Shown here: in pieces, positions 12,270-20,839 of the stretch | Layout of the letters: every line of letters begins with the position of its first letter | How positions within the stretch are numbered: position 1 is the first letter of the stretch | IMG/VR virus record: IMGVR_UViG_3300016457_001481 | Location: 1-29,975 of that record | Reading direction: 5' to 3' (one strand) | Source: a virus | Length of the DNA: 29,975 nt | Made by a program: the position numbers and the translations under genes | Notes under the pieces: model-generated | The model's input: only the letters and a program-made list of their open reading frames with translations | Database searches by the model: none | What the model was told of the DNA's origin: nothing

Positions 12270-12710
12270 ATGAAAGGACCGAAACCAAAGCCTAGCAACG
12301 TGATCCCGATGAAGGGCGATGCGACGCGCCCGGTGCCCGATGCCCCGGCGTTCCTCTCGGATGAGGGCAAAGAGGTTTGGGCGCGGCTTGCGCCGGACAT
12401 GGTGCGGATGTCGCGGCTTGAGACGCATTACCATGATCTCTTTGCGGCCTATTGCGAGGCGGCGGCGGATCTCATGCGCTTCACCATCGCGCTTGTGGAT
12501 GGGCGCTATAACTACACTGTCGAAACCCGCAACGGCGCTCAGGAAAAGAAGGCGGCGGCGTGGGGCCAACGCCAAGAGGCGATCGCAAACCTGCGCCAAA
12601 TCGGGGCCTTGTTTGGCATGTCGCCGGTGGACGAACAACGCCTCTCGGATGGGGGGCAAGGAAGCCTCCTGGATGAGTTGCAGCGAGCCATGAAAAATGG
12701 ACCCGCTTGA
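12270..12710 (+). CDS. terS: Terminase small subunit, P27 family
   Basis: This 146-residue protein recognises the packaging site and recruits the large terminase. The N-terminus MKGPKPKPSNVIPMKGD and the APAFLSDEGKEVWARLAPDMVRMSRLETHYHDLFAAYCEA region are typical of the P27 family. The C-terminal part (RQEAIANLRQIGALFGMSPVDEQRLS) also fits. The start at 12270 is set by AAAGGGGG. A TTG three bases earlier is unlikely. It overlaps the large subunit by 14 bases. Confidence 0.92.
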   Translation: MKGPKPKPSNVIPMKGDATRPVPDAPAFLSDEGKEVWARLAPDMVRMSRLETHYHDLFAAYCEAAADLMRFTIALVDGRYNYTVETRNGAQEKKAAAWGQRQEAIANLRQIGALFGMSPVDEQRLSDGGQGSLLDELQRAMKNGPA

Positions 12711-14364
12711 CCATCCGGTCGCGCGCTATGCCATTTCAGTTGTCGAGGGAAAAGAGATCGCGGGGGAGCTGGTGCGGCTCCAATGCGAGCGGCATTTGCG
12801 CGACCTTGAAACCGCCCACGAACGCGGCCTGATTTTCGACTGTGAGGCCGCAAGCGCGATCATAAATTTTGCTTCGATTTTGCAGCACACGGTGGGGCCG
12901 ATGGCGGGGCACCCGCTTAAACTTGAGCCGTGGCAGGCGTTTCGACATGGCTCTGTCTTTGGCTGGAAACATGAGGACACCGGCTTGCGCCGGTTCCGCT
13001 CAACCTATCATCAGGTCGGCAAAAAGAACGGCAAAACCACGGACACGGCGGTCCCGCTTTTGTACACGCAAATCCTTGATGGCGAGGCGGCCCCGCAAGC
13101 CTATTGCGCGGCGACAACCCGCGATCAGGCGGGGCTTTTGTTCAAAGAGGTCAAGCGGATCATCAAGCGCAACGTGATCCTTGGGCGCTTGATGGTGCCG
13201 GGAACCTATACGATCACGACGCCGGAGGTGGACGGGCTGATCACATGCCTGTCGCGTGACGGCAACAGCGCGGACGGGATCAACCCGTCCTTTGTCGCCC
13301 GCGATGAAATGCACCGTTGGACTGATCGGGAATTGGCCGAGACGATTGTGCAATCCATGATCGCGCGGGCGCAGCCGATTGATTGGGTGATCACCACGGC
13401 AGGGCATGATCGGCAATCTCTGTGCGGCGAGCTGCGCGGCTATGCCGAAAGCGTTCTGACGGGGCAGGTCGAGGATGATCGGTTCTTTGGCTTCGTGGCC
13501 GAACCGCCAAAAGACTGCGATCCGATGGACCCGCGCTTTTGGAAAATGGGCAACCCAAATCTGGCCGTGTCGAAACCGATGGAGGCCATGTTGGCCGCTG
13601 GCAAACGGGCACAGATCATTCAGGCGGAAATGCCAAACTTTAGGCGGTTTCACCTCAATCAATGGACCGAGGGCGCGCAAACTTGGATTGCGGGCGAGGT
13701 CTGGAACAAAGGCGATGCCGGCAAGTCTTTCGATCCTGCGTTGCTCTTTGGGCGCGAGGCGTGGGTTGCGGTCGATCTCTCGAACAAGGTGGACACCACG
13801 GCGATCGTCGTCGCGGTGCCGGTCGATGGGCTGATCTATCTGATCTGCTACACGTTCCTGCCCGCCGGGCCGGATGGCTTTATCGCGCGCGCGCAAAAGG
13901 AAAAGCGCGAATATGTCGGCTGGCGCGATCAAGGGTGGCTTGAGGTTCATCATGGCGGCAGCATTGACGAGGAACTGATCGAGGCGCGTCTGGTTTGGAT
14001 CAAGGAAAGGTTTGATCTGCAAGAGGTGTCTTATGATCCGTGGGGCATGAAGTATCTGGCCGATCGGCTTGATAAAAAAGGCTTTCCGATGATCGAACAT
14101 CGCCAAGGCTTTGCCTCGATGTCGAACCCAATGAAGCGGGTTGAGGAATGTGTCGCGCAAAACCGCATTCGCCACGGCGGCAATCCTGTCCTCTCATGGC
14201 AGGTCGGCAATGTGCATCGCGACGAAGACCCGGCAGAGAATGTGAAGCCAAACAAAAAACGCTCGACGGGCCGCATTGACGCGGCGGTCGCGACAATCAT
14301 GGCGATCGGTCGCGCAGAGGCGGGCCAACGCAAACGCAAATCAAGGGGGGTAGACTCGATATGA
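12697..14364 (+). CDS. terL: Terminase large subunit
   Basis: This 555-residue packaging motor and nuclease is of the HK97-like (Terminase_1) type. The ATPase domain has a Walker A-like QVGKKNGKTT (106-115) and Walker B VARDEMHRW with Asp203-Glu204. The RNase H-like nuclease domain shows Asp360 in VAVDLS, Asp447 in YDPWGM and Asp528 in GRIDAAVA. It pumps DNA into the prohead through the portal and cuts concatemers. Length and motif spacing are normal. It overlaps the portal gene as ATGA. Confidence 0.97.
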   Translation: MDPLDHPVARYAISVVEGKEIAGELVRLQCERHLRDLETAHERGLIFDCEAASAIINFASILQHTVGPMAGHPLKLEPWQAFRHGSVFGWKHEDTGLRRFRSTYHQVGKKNGKTTDTAVPLLYTQILDGEAAPQAYCAATTRDQAGLLFKEVKRIIKRNVILGRLMVPGTYTITTPEVDGLITCLSRDGNSADGINPSFVARDEMHRWTDRELAETIVQSMIARAQPIDWVITTAGHDRQSLCGELRGYAESVLTGQVEDDRFFGFVAEPPKDCDPMDPRFWKMGNPNLAVSKPMEAMLAAGKRAQIIQAEMPNFRRFHLNQWTEGAQTWIAGEVWNKGDAGKSFDPALLFGREAWVAVDLSNKVDTTAIVVAVPVDGLIYLICYTFLPAGPDGFIARAQKEKREYVGWRDQGWLEVHHGGSIDEELIEARLVWIKERFDLQEVSYDPWGMKYLADRLDKKGFPMIEHRQGFASMSNPMKRVEECVAQNRIRHGGNPVLSWQVGNVHRDEDPAENVKPNKKRSTGRIDAAVATIMAIGRAEAGQRKRKSRGVDSI

Positions 14365-15668
14365 CCATTTTGAGCCGTCCCGAAACTGGCGTCCGTCCTG
14401 TGGGCGAGCGCCTTACGTCCATTCCGGCGGTGTCGCGGTCGCGCCCAATGGCTGAGGCGTCGGTGCCGGTGTCCAGCCATGCGGCGGCGTCCGTGTTCGA
14501 TGGGATCGGGTTTGGGTATGCATCGCGGAGCAATGTCTCAACCTTGCCCCGCGTTTCGCCGGAATTGGCGCAAAAACACGCGACGGTGACGGCGGCGTGC
14601 GCGGTGATCTCGGGCGATCTGTCGAAATTGCCGTTGCAGGTGTTTCAGCGCGGCAAAGATGGCCGTGAGGTTCGGGTGCGCGATCACCCGGCAGAATATC
14701 TTTTGAACGTCGAAAGCTCGGCTGGGGTTCCGGCCAATGTGGCGCGGTTTGGTCTCGGCTATTCCTATTGTCTGCGGGGGCGGGGCTTTGCCTATGCCCC
14801 GCGCGATGGGGGTGGCGAGTTGGAGCTGTTCGAGGCGATCCGCCCCGATCAGATGATGGTCCTGCGCGCAGGTCGCGCGCGGTTCTATGAATTCGAGGAC
14901 GGGGCGGGGTTGCGCCGCCGGGTGTCTGGCCGCGTCATGGTGCATTTGCGCTATATGGCCGAGGATGGTTGGACCTCGCGGTCGCCGATCGAGGTCGCCG
15001 CAGAAAGCCTTGGGATTGCCCTTGCGGGCCAAGAGGCGGCGGCACGTCAGGCCAGCGGGGCCGCGTTCAAACAGGTCGCCAAAATTGGCGCTTTCAATGA
15101 GGATGATGAATCCTATGAGCGCGCACGGGGGCGGCTCAAAGATCACATGCGCCGGGATCGGGATAGTGGGGTTTTGATCGTCGGCTCTGAGGATGATTTC
15201 AAAACGCTGGGGGCGTCGGCGGCGGATTTGCAGCTTTTGGAAAGCCGTAAGTTTGACCGTGAACAGATCATCGCGCTGTACCGCGTCCCGCCGTCCAAGC
15301 TGCAAATGTTGGAGAACGGCGTCAAAGCCAACGGCGAACAACAGGCGATTGACTACAAGGCGGATTGTCTGACCCATTGGGGCAGCTTTGTAGAGGGCGG
15401 CTTGACCTTGGGGCTTTTGAGCGAAGGCGAGCGCCGGTCTGGGATGTTCTTTCGCCACAACTATGACGCACTTTTGGCCGCGACCACAAAGGAGCGCTAT
15501 GACGCGCTCGCGAAAGCTGTGGGTGGGCCGTTCATGACGTGGCGCGAGGCGCGACGGATTGAGGGTCTTGAGGATTTGGCCGAGGGCGAAAGCCCTTATC
15601 CGCCGTCGAACATGACGCGCAAAGATGACAGCGAAAAACAAGATGGCGAAAAGGAAAATGACGCATGA
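14361..15668 (+). CDS. Portal protein, HK97 family
   Basis: This 435-residue portal forms the dodecameric ring at the capsid vertex for DNA entry and exit. Family signatures include SPELAQKHATVTAACAVISGDLSKLPLQVFQ (about 55-90), the QASGAAFKQVAKIGAF region and KFDREQIIALYRVPPSKLQMLENG (about 293-318). The C-terminus is a lysine/aspartate-rich tail (RKDDSEKQDGEKENDA). It starts in an ATGA overlap with terL and ends in one with the protease gene. Confidence 0.96.
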   Translation: MTILSRPETGVRPVGERLTSIPAVSRSRPMAEASVPVSSHAAASVFDGIGFGYASRSNVSTLPRVSPELAQKHATVTAACAVISGDLSKLPLQVFQRGKDGREVRVRDHPAEYLLNVESSAGVPANVARFGLGYSYCLRGRGFAYAPRDGGGELELFEAIRPDQMMVLRAGRARFYEFEDGAGLRRRVSGRVMVHLRYMAEDGWTSRSPIEVAAESLGIALAGQEAAARQASGAAFKQVAKIGAFNEDDESYERARGRLKDHMRRDRDSGVLIVGSEDDFKTLGASAADLQLLESRKFDREQIIALYRVPPSKLQMLENGVKANGEQQAIDYKADCLTHWGSFVEGGLTLGLLSEGERRSGMFFRHNYDALLAATTKERYDALAKAVGGPFMTWREARRIEGLEDLAEGESPYPPSNMTRKDDSEKQDGEKENDA

Positions 15669-16582
15669 CACGGACCGTTGAACAGGTGATTGCGCAGGGC
15701 GGCATGATGGCGCTCGATCGGGCTTTGTCGCTGGATCACTTGGCGCTGGACTGGCCGGAGGCAATGGCGTCTGGCGCGGTAAAGGCCGAGGTGGGGCAGG
15801 TTGCCGCCGCGACGCCTGAGCGGTTTCACGTTGAACGCGGGGTGGCCGTGGTGCCGATCCGGGGTGTCCTGACCGCAAATTCTCTGGTCTTGGAGAAATA
15901 TTACGGCTGGACCACATATCGCGGGATTGAAGAAACATGCGAGGCGTTGAGTGCGGACGACACGGTGCAAACCGTGATCCTTGATGTGAACAGCGGCGGC
16001 GGGATGGTCATTGGCCTCAAAGCCGCCGCCGAGGCATTGGCACGTCTCGCCCTGGTGAAAGAGGTTCATGCGCTTGTCGATGTGGTCGGGGCGTCCGCCG
16101 CCTATTGGTTGGCGGCGCAAGCCGGTGAGATCTCGCTCACGTCGGGAGCGGTGGTTGGCTCGATCGGTGTCGGCGTTGCGAGCGTGGCTTATGTTCAACC
16201 GGGCGGTTCGGGGGCGCAGGTCTATGAGTTCACCTCGACCCATGCCCGCGCCAAATGGCCCGATCCCTCGACCGAAGAGGGCCGCGCCGAGATCAAACGC
16301 GACCTCGATGTGACAGAGGTGGAGTTTCACGACGCGGTGGCGGCGGGGCGCGGCATTCCACGCGCGGAGCTGACAACGCGCCTGTCGGTGACGGATGATC
16401 CGCGCGACGGTGGTGCAGTCTTCGGTCCACAAGAGGCGATCGCGCGCGGTTTGGCCGATCGCGCGGAGACGCGCAGCGCCTTCTATGCGCGGCTTGTCGG
16501 GGCCATGTCCATCGCACCCAAGTCAAAATCGCGGGCCGCATTGGCCCATGCGGTTGCGGCGCGGGCCGTCGCGCAATTCTGA
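15665..16582 (+). CDS. S49-family head maturation protease
   Basis: This 305-residue protease has the SppA/protein C (S49) fold. The oxyanion segment is DVNSGGGM (107-114), the nucleophile is Ser144 in VGASAAYWLA and the candidate general base is Lys197 in THARAKWPDPSTEEGRAEI. In HK97-like phages it cleaves the capsid N-terminal scaffold domain during prohead maturation. That fits its position between portal and capsid genes. The next gene begins 109 bases later, past a terminator-like hairpin. Confidence 0.93.
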   Translation: MTRTVEQVIAQGGMMALDRALSLDHLALDWPEAMASGAVKAEVGQVAAATPERFHVERGVAVVPIRGVLTANSLVLEKYYGWTTYRGIEETCEALSADDTVQTVILDVNSGGGMVIGLKAAAEALARLALVKEVHALVDVVGASAAYWLAAQAGEISLTSGAVVGSIGVGVASVAYVQPGGSGAQVYEFTSTHARAKWPDPSTEEGRAEIKRDLDVTEVEFHDAVAAGRGIPRAELTTRLSVTDDPRDGGAVFGPQEAIARGLADRAETRSAFYARLVGAMSIAPKSKSRAALAHAVAARAVAQF

Positions 16583-16620
16583 CCACGGATAACTGACCCG
16601 ACCAAATCGCGGTCTTTTGT

Positions 16621-16646
16621 AACCCTGCTTTTGGCGGGGTTTTTTA
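16621..16646 (+). terminator. Terminator-like hairpin before the capsid gene
   Basis: AACCCTGC and GCGGGGTT form an eight-pair stem (one G-T) around TTTTG, followed by a run of T. A weaker GACC/GGTC hairpin with TTTT lies just upstream (16600-16618). Only 45 bases remain before the capsid ATG, so it probably tunes rather than ends transcription. Confidence 0.7.
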
Positions 16647-16691
16647 GTGCCGCTTTGGCGGTGTGATTTTTTGAAAAGCAAAGGGGCAGCT

Positions 16692-18017
16692 ATGCCGAAA
16701 CATCTCGATGACCTGCGCCGCGCGCGCAAAGCCGCGGCTGACAACATGCAAACGATCGCGGGCAAAATGAGCGATCTTGAGGGTGCTGAGACGCCGGACA
16801 CGGTTGCGCTTGATGCCGCACAGGCGGAATTTGACGCCGCACAAAAGGCGTTTCACGATGCGGACAAGGCGGTCAAGCGCGGCGAGGCCACCGAGGCCGC
16901 ATTGGCGGCGTCTGCGGGGGCTGGTGATGATGCGGGCGGCACAGGTGGCGCATTGGGGTCCGTTCCGGCACAGCCGATCAATCCCGATCACGTTGGGGCC
17001 GAGGCGGCGCTGATGGTTCACGCATTGGCCGCGACCGGCGGCAACAAAGACAAAGCCGCCGGTCGTCTCGAAAGTCAGGGCTACGGCGCGGTCGCCGCCA
17101 CCTTGGTTGGCGCTGACGAAAACTCGGGCGGGGTGCTGATCCCGCGTGCGCAAGTGGCCAAGGTGATCCCGATGCTGCGCGCCAAAACCGTGCTCGACAA
17201 ATGTGGCGCGCGCGCCGTGCCTGTGTCGGCTGGTGAAATGCGCAATGCCAAACAAACGGGCCGCGCAAGCGCCGCCTATGCCGATGAGATCGGCGAAGCG
17301 CAGGAAAGCAACCCGACCTATGAGCCGGTGTCGGAAACGCTCAAGGATCTCAAGGCGCTGGTTCCGGTGTCGAACCGTTTGCTTGAGCGCTCCGATATTG
17401 CCGTGGCGATGATGGTGCTTGAGGACATGCTCTCGGCCATGGCGCTCAAGCGCGATATTGCGGGGCTGCGCTATGACGGCACCGGGCTTTTGCCGAAAGG
17501 CGTGCGTCACTGGATTCCGGCGGGCAATTGGCTTGCAACGGTTGATGCGTCCTCCGTCGCTTTGATTGATCTCGCGCTGCGCTCTTTGGTCGATAAGGTC
17601 GAAGACGCCGATGTGCCGATGTTCAAACCCGGCTGGGTGATGCGCGCGAGTGCCAAGAACTTCCTTGCCTCGCTCAAAGACGTGAACGGTCGGCCTTATT
17701 ATCCCGAGATTGACGAAAAAGGGATGCTCAAAGGCTATCCGATTTACACCACGTCGCAGGTGCCGAAAGATTTGGGTGTCGGTGGTGATGAAACCGAGAT
17801 CACCTTTGGCGATTGGGCCGAGCTGATGATTGGGGAAGAGGAACGGATCGTGGTGTCGCAATCGCGTGATGCGTCTTATCGCGACACCGGCGGCACGATG
17901 CAATCGGCCTTCCAACAGGGCAAAACCTTGCTCTTGGCTGTGACGGCCAACGATTTCGCGCCCGATCATGAGGAAGCCTTTGCGGGCTTCAACGCGCAGG
18001 GTTGGACGCTGGTCTAA
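16692..18017 (+). CDS. Major capsid protein, HK97 fold
   Basis: This 441-residue precursor has an N-terminal coiled-coil scaffold (delta) domain (about 1-75: HLDDLRRARKAAADNMQTIAGKMSDLEG, then AEFDAAQKAFHDADKAVKRGEATEAAL). A Gly/Ala linker follows, then the capsid core with GGVLIPRAQVAKVIPMLRAKTVL, KALVPVSNRLLERS and the C-terminal FGDWAELMIGEEERIVVSQSRDASY. The S49 protease presumably removes the delta domain near the linker. AAGGGG precedes ATG 16692. The upstream extension to 16647 is rejected. Confidence 0.96.
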   Translation: MPKHLDDLRRARKAAADNMQTIAGKMSDLEGAETPDTVALDAAQAEFDAAQKAFHDADKAVKRGEATEAALAASAGAGDDAGGTGGALGSVPAQPINPDHVGAEAALMVHALAATGGNKDKAAGRLESQGYGAVAATLVGADENSGGVLIPRAQVAKVIPMLRAKTVLDKCGARAVPVSAGEMRNAKQTGRASAAYADEIGEAQESNPTYEPVSETLKDLKALVPVSNRLLERSDIAVAMMVLEDMLSAMALKRDIAGLRYDGTGLLPKGVRHWIPAGNWLATVDASSVALIDLALRSLVDKVEDADVPMFKPGWVMRASAKNFLASLKDVNGRPYYPEIDEKGMLKGYPIYTTSQVPKDLGVGGDETEITFGDWAELMIGEEERIVVSQSRDASYRDTGGTMQSAFQQGKTLLLAVTANDFAPDHEEAFAGFNAQGWTLV

Positions 18018-18082
18018 GCCCCATTGGCGCGCGGTCTGGGGGCTGCGCGCCTCACTCTCTCACTCAAAATATGGATTTGGAT

Positions 18083-18598
18083 ATGGCAAAAATTCCTGTG
18101 GAATTTACGGGCGTTCATGGCTCGTTTGTGAAAGGCGATCGGGCTGCGTTCTCGGCGCAAAAGGTGGTGGCGCTGGTGGCAAAAGGCGTTGCGCGCCGTA
18201 TGACGGCGGGCGAGGTGGCGCAGGCTCACGCGGAGCGCGGTACATCGAGCGCGCCGCTTGATGAGGTGCCCGCGTTGAAAGCGCGTCTTGATGTGGCGGC
18301 ATTGGACATCAAAACCGCGCAGGATGGCGCGGCCAAAGCGCTCAAAGACGCCGAAACCGCGCGGCGCGAACGGGATCAAGCGATTGTTGAAGCGACGAAA
18401 GCCAAAGCCGATCTTGCGGCGATGACGGCCCAAGCCGCCGAAGCCGTGCCCGCTGAGACGGACCAAAGCGCAGGCGGGGCGGCGGATGCTGATCCGGCGG
18501 CGACGGACAGCGCGGCGGCGACCACCAAAACCACCACCGCGAAAACCGCCGCCAAAACGAACGCAGGCGCACCGCCTGCACAGGGCGCAACCAAGTAA
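18083..18598 (+). CDS. Hypothetical head-region protein with Ala/Thr-rich tail
   Basis: This protein of about 171 residues has a short globular N-terminus (AKIPVEFTGVHGSFVKGDRAAFSAQKVVALVAKGVARRM) like small proteins found after capsid genes. A charged coiled coil follows (ALKDAETARRERDQAIVEATKAKADL), then a low-complexity A/T/K tail. It may be a connector, decoration or assembly factor, and I cannot decide. ATG 18071 is an alternative start 12 bases upstream. It lies between capsid and connector genes. Confidence 0.75.
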   Translation: MAKIPVEFTGVHGSFVKGDRAAFSAQKVVALVAKGVARRMTAGEVAQAHAERGTSSAPLDEVPALKARLDVAALDIKTAQDGAAKALKDAETARRERDQAIVEATKAKADLAAMTAQAAEAVPAETDQSAGGAADADPAATDSAAATTKTTTAKTAAKTNAGAPPAQGATK

Positions 18599-18609
18599 GG
18601 GGGGCTATC

Positions 18610-19191
18610 ATGCGGGTGATTGGCGGTGGAGTGCCGGAGGCTGTGTCGGTCAGTATGTTCAAACGCGCGACACATTTTTCCGGGGGAGATCAAGACGACG
18701 ATCTGTCTCTCGCCGCCTATCTCTCGGCGGCGCAGGAGGTTGTGGAGACGGCGAGCAGACGGCCAATTGGTGCGCGATCTGTCCGCTTTGAGGCCGCTCT
18801 GATCGGAGACGGCGCGCAAACGCTGCGCTGGTGGTTCCCTGTCGCACCAGTTGAGGCTCTGACGAAAGTACAGGGGTTGGTTGGCGGAGTCTGGCAGGAT
18901 TTGGATCGGTCTTTGGTGCGTTTCGAATTTGGCTATGACGAACCGCAATTCGTGATGCCGTCGGGGTTCTTATCTTCGGGCGAAACGGCATTGGCCATTG
19001 AGGCAACCGTGGGGGCCGATGGGGATGCGCGCACTGCTGCTTTGAAGCAGGCAATCATTCTGATCACAAAGGGCTGGTTTGAGGCGGGGATCGCGGTCGA
19101 GGACATGTCAGAGCCGCGCCTGAGCTTTGGCGCAAAGGCTTTGATCAATCAGGCCCGGTATTGCCGCCCGCGCATTTGGGGGGCGATGTGA
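18610..19191 (+). CDS. Head-tail connector protein, HK97 gp6-like
   Basis: This 193-residue protein contains the gp6-like DNA-packaging/connector pattern. It has an N-terminal helix (LSLAAYLSAAQEVVETASRRPIG), a beta core with LRWWFPVAPVEALTKVQGLVGGVWQDLD, and a closing helix (ARTAALKQAIILITKGWFEAG). Such proteins form the adaptor ring under the portal. It is followed immediately, with a one-base overlap, by the head-closure gene. Confidence 0.85.
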   Translation: MRVIGGGVPEAVSVSMFKRATHFSGGDQDDDLSLAAYLSAAQEVVETASRRPIGARSVRFEAALIGDGAQTLRWWFPVAPVEALTKVQGLVGGVWQDLDRSLVRFEFGYDEPQFVMPSGFLSSGETALAIEATVGADGDARTAALKQAIILITKGWFEAGIAVEDMSEPRLSFGAKALINQARYCRPRIWGAM

Positions 19192-19520
19192 TGCGTTTGG
19201 ATCGAAAATTTACAATCCTGCGCGACGTTGAGATCGGACGCGACGCTTTAAATGAGCCTCTGACAGAGCCGCAAGTGATTGCGGATGGCTGGTGTGGCGT
19301 GGGGCCGTTGTCGCGCGATCGGTTCGAGGCCTTGGGGATTTCGGCCAGCGTGGAGGCCGTGGAGCTGGTCACGCGGGACGCGTCCGCACTGCGCGGGGTG
19401 AGCGTGACGGATCGGCTTTATATCGGCGGTGTCTCCTATCAGTTCAAAGCCATGCAAGACCGGGCGGGGGCACGACGCGGCTTTGTGGAGCTGGTCGCTG
19501 TGCGTGAGGTGGCGACATGA
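19191..19520 (+). CDS. Head closure (stopper) protein
   Basis: This 109-residue beta-rich protein is typical of the phage head-tail adaptor/head-closure family (LDRKFTILRDVEIGRDALNEPLTE, then WCGVGPLSRDRFEALGISASVEAVELVTRDAS, then VSVTDRLYIGGVSYQFKAMQDRAGARRGFVELVAV). It plugs the portal channel after packaging and accepts the tail. The start at 19191 overlaps the upstream TGA by one base. The end overlaps the tail-completion gene as ATGA. Confidence 0.88.
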   Translation: MRLDRKFTILRDVEIGRDALNEPLTEPQVIADGWCGVGPLSRDRFEALGISASVEAVELVTRDASALRGVSVTDRLYIGGVSYQFKAMQDRAGARRGFVELVAVREVAT

Positions 19521-19918
19521 ACGCGGCGTTTTTGACCCTGCTTTTGGACGCTGCGCCGCTTGTGGCGCTGGTTGATCGGCGGATCAATTGGGGGGTGCAG
19601 CCGCCGGGTGAAACCGCGCGGCCCAATGTGAACCTGCACCACGTCGGCGGCGGGCGCGATTATAGCCTCGATGGGCCGCGCGTGTGGAAGCGGGCGCGGG
19701 TGCAGGTCGATACCTGGGCGGATCGCAGCGCGACGGCGATTGATGTTTGGGCGGCTGTCGAGGACCTGCTTTCTGGATTTTCCGGCGCGGTCGGGGATGT
19801 CGCGTTTTCCATGGTCCGCCTTGAGGGCGACCGGAGCGCGAATGACATGGGCCAAGATGGAACCCGCCTTTATGGGCGGTCTGGTGATTTCTCGTTCCGG
19901 TGGAGGATGGTCGCATGA
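19517..19918 (+). CDS. Tail completion protein, DUF3168/gp17-like
   Basis: This 133-residue protein has the DUF3168 layout: a leucine-rich first helix (FLTLLLDAAPLVALVDRRINWGVQP), then RPNVNLHHVGGG, then VQVDTWADRSATAIDVWAAVEDLLSG, and a final strand (FSFRWRM). Family members terminate the tail tube at the head-proximal end. It is coupled by ATGA overlaps to both neighbours. Confidence 0.88.
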   Translation: MNAAFLTLLLDAAPLVALVDRRINWGVQPPGETARPNVNLHHVGGGRDYSLDGPRVWKRARVQVDTWADRSATAIDVWAAVEDLLSGFSGAVGDVAFSMVRLEGDRSANDMGQDGTRLYGRSGDFSFRWRMVA

Positions 19919-20367
19919 AGATGGAATTTCACGGCGGCAAGGACTTAGAGCAAGCGCTCAAGGAGTTGAAGGTCACAGCCCGCAAGTCGCTTGCGCGGCG
20001 GGTTTTGAAGCGCGCGGGAAAGCTCTTCGCCGACGCCGCCAACGCCCTCGCTCCGCGCGGTGCAGGTACGCCGCACCTTTCCGGCTCCTATGGCGTCTCA
20101 ACCCGTCTCAACAAGAGCCAAAGATCAAAGCGCGGCAAGCTGAAGCCTTCTGAGGTCGTCATGTATGCCGGGACAAGTGACCCGGCAGGCCAACAGCAAG
20201 AATTTGGCAATGCGCGACATGGGCCTCAACCACATGCGCGCCCGGCGTTTGATGAAACGGCGGTGAAAATGCTCGACCAGATCGGCGAGGATATGGCGGC
20301 GGATATTGAAAAGACAACGGCGCGCGCCCGGCGAAAGGCTGAACGCGCGGCGATGAAGCGAACTTAA
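19915..20367 (+). CDS. HK97 gp10-like neck/tail protein
   Basis: This 150-residue basic protein is of the HK97-gp10 family. It begins MKMEFHGGKDLEQALKELKV and contains RVLKRAGKLFADAANALAPRGAGTPHLSGSYGV and the family's EFGNARHGPQPHARPAFDET motif. A charged helical C-terminus (ARARRKAERAAMKRT) follows. It acts at the head-tail neck. In this phage it follows rather than precedes the DUF3168 gene, a swap from the HK97 order. Confidence 0.88.
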   Translation: MKMEFHGGKDLEQALKELKVTARKSLARRVLKRAGKLFADAANALAPRGAGTPHLSGSYGVSTRLNKSQRSKRGKLKPSEVVMYAGTSDPAGQQQEFGNARHGPQPHARPAFDETAVKMLDQIGEDMAADIEKTTARARRKAERAAMKRT

Positions 20368-20386
20368 CCAACAAAAGGGGGCCGTG

Positions 20387-20812
20387 ATGGCTGGTGATAA
20401 GGAATTCTTTGGCGGGTCGGTGCGCCGCTCGCCGGATGGTGTGACATGGACAGAAATTCGGGGCGTCAAAGGCGTGAAAGTGCCGGATTTGTCGATCGAC
20501 ATGAAAACCCGCAAGTCGCTGGACTCGCCCGAACGGGTGATCCGCAAGCGCGCGGGTTGGGCGGACCCCGGCGAATTCGAAATCGTGGTCTATGACGATG
20601 AGGGCGATATTGCTGCGGCTTACGCGGATCAAACCCGCACTTTGTCGGGCGCGTCCACCTTTTACCAAATCGAATTTGCGAGCGGCAAAATGTGGGAATT
20701 TGAAGCCTTCCCGCTGGTGACACCGCCCGCACCGGGCGAGGTCGATGAGGACATCGAGTTCACCCTCAAAGGCGCTGTATCGGGTCTGCCCGAATTCACA
20801 GCCGCCGCGTAA
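20387..20812 (+). CDS. Major tail tube protein
   Basis: This 141-residue beta-rich protein (EFFGGSVRRSPDGVTWTEIRGVKGVKVPDLSIDMKTRKSL, then GEFEIVVYDDEGD, then TFYQIEFASGKMWEFEAFPLVTPP) matches the tail tube fold. It sits just before the tail chaperones, where the tube gene always lies. AAAGGGGG precedes the start at 20387, and a GTG three bases earlier is less likely. It polymerises as stacked hexamers around the tape measure. Confidence 0.88.
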   Translation: MAGDKEFFGGSVRRSPDGVTWTEIRGVKGVKVPDLSIDMKTRKSLDSPERVIRKRAGWADPGEFEIVVYDDEGDIAAAYADQTRTLSGASTFYQIEFASGKMWEFEAFPLVTPPAPGEVDEDIEFTLKGAVSGLPEFTAAA

Positions 20813-20839
20813 ATCCAACTCAACACGAAAGTCGATAAC

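Noticed and set aside
13000-14175. Minus-strand ORF of 391 codons inside the terminase gene
   Set aside because: It is a GC-rich antisense shadow of terL. The arginine/histidine-rich product lacks a start context, and terL motifs are clear on the plus strand.
14538-15938. Minus-strand ORF of 466 codons over portal and protease genes
   Set aside because: It is an antisense shadow spanning two well-supported genes, with low-complexity Arg/Pro composition.
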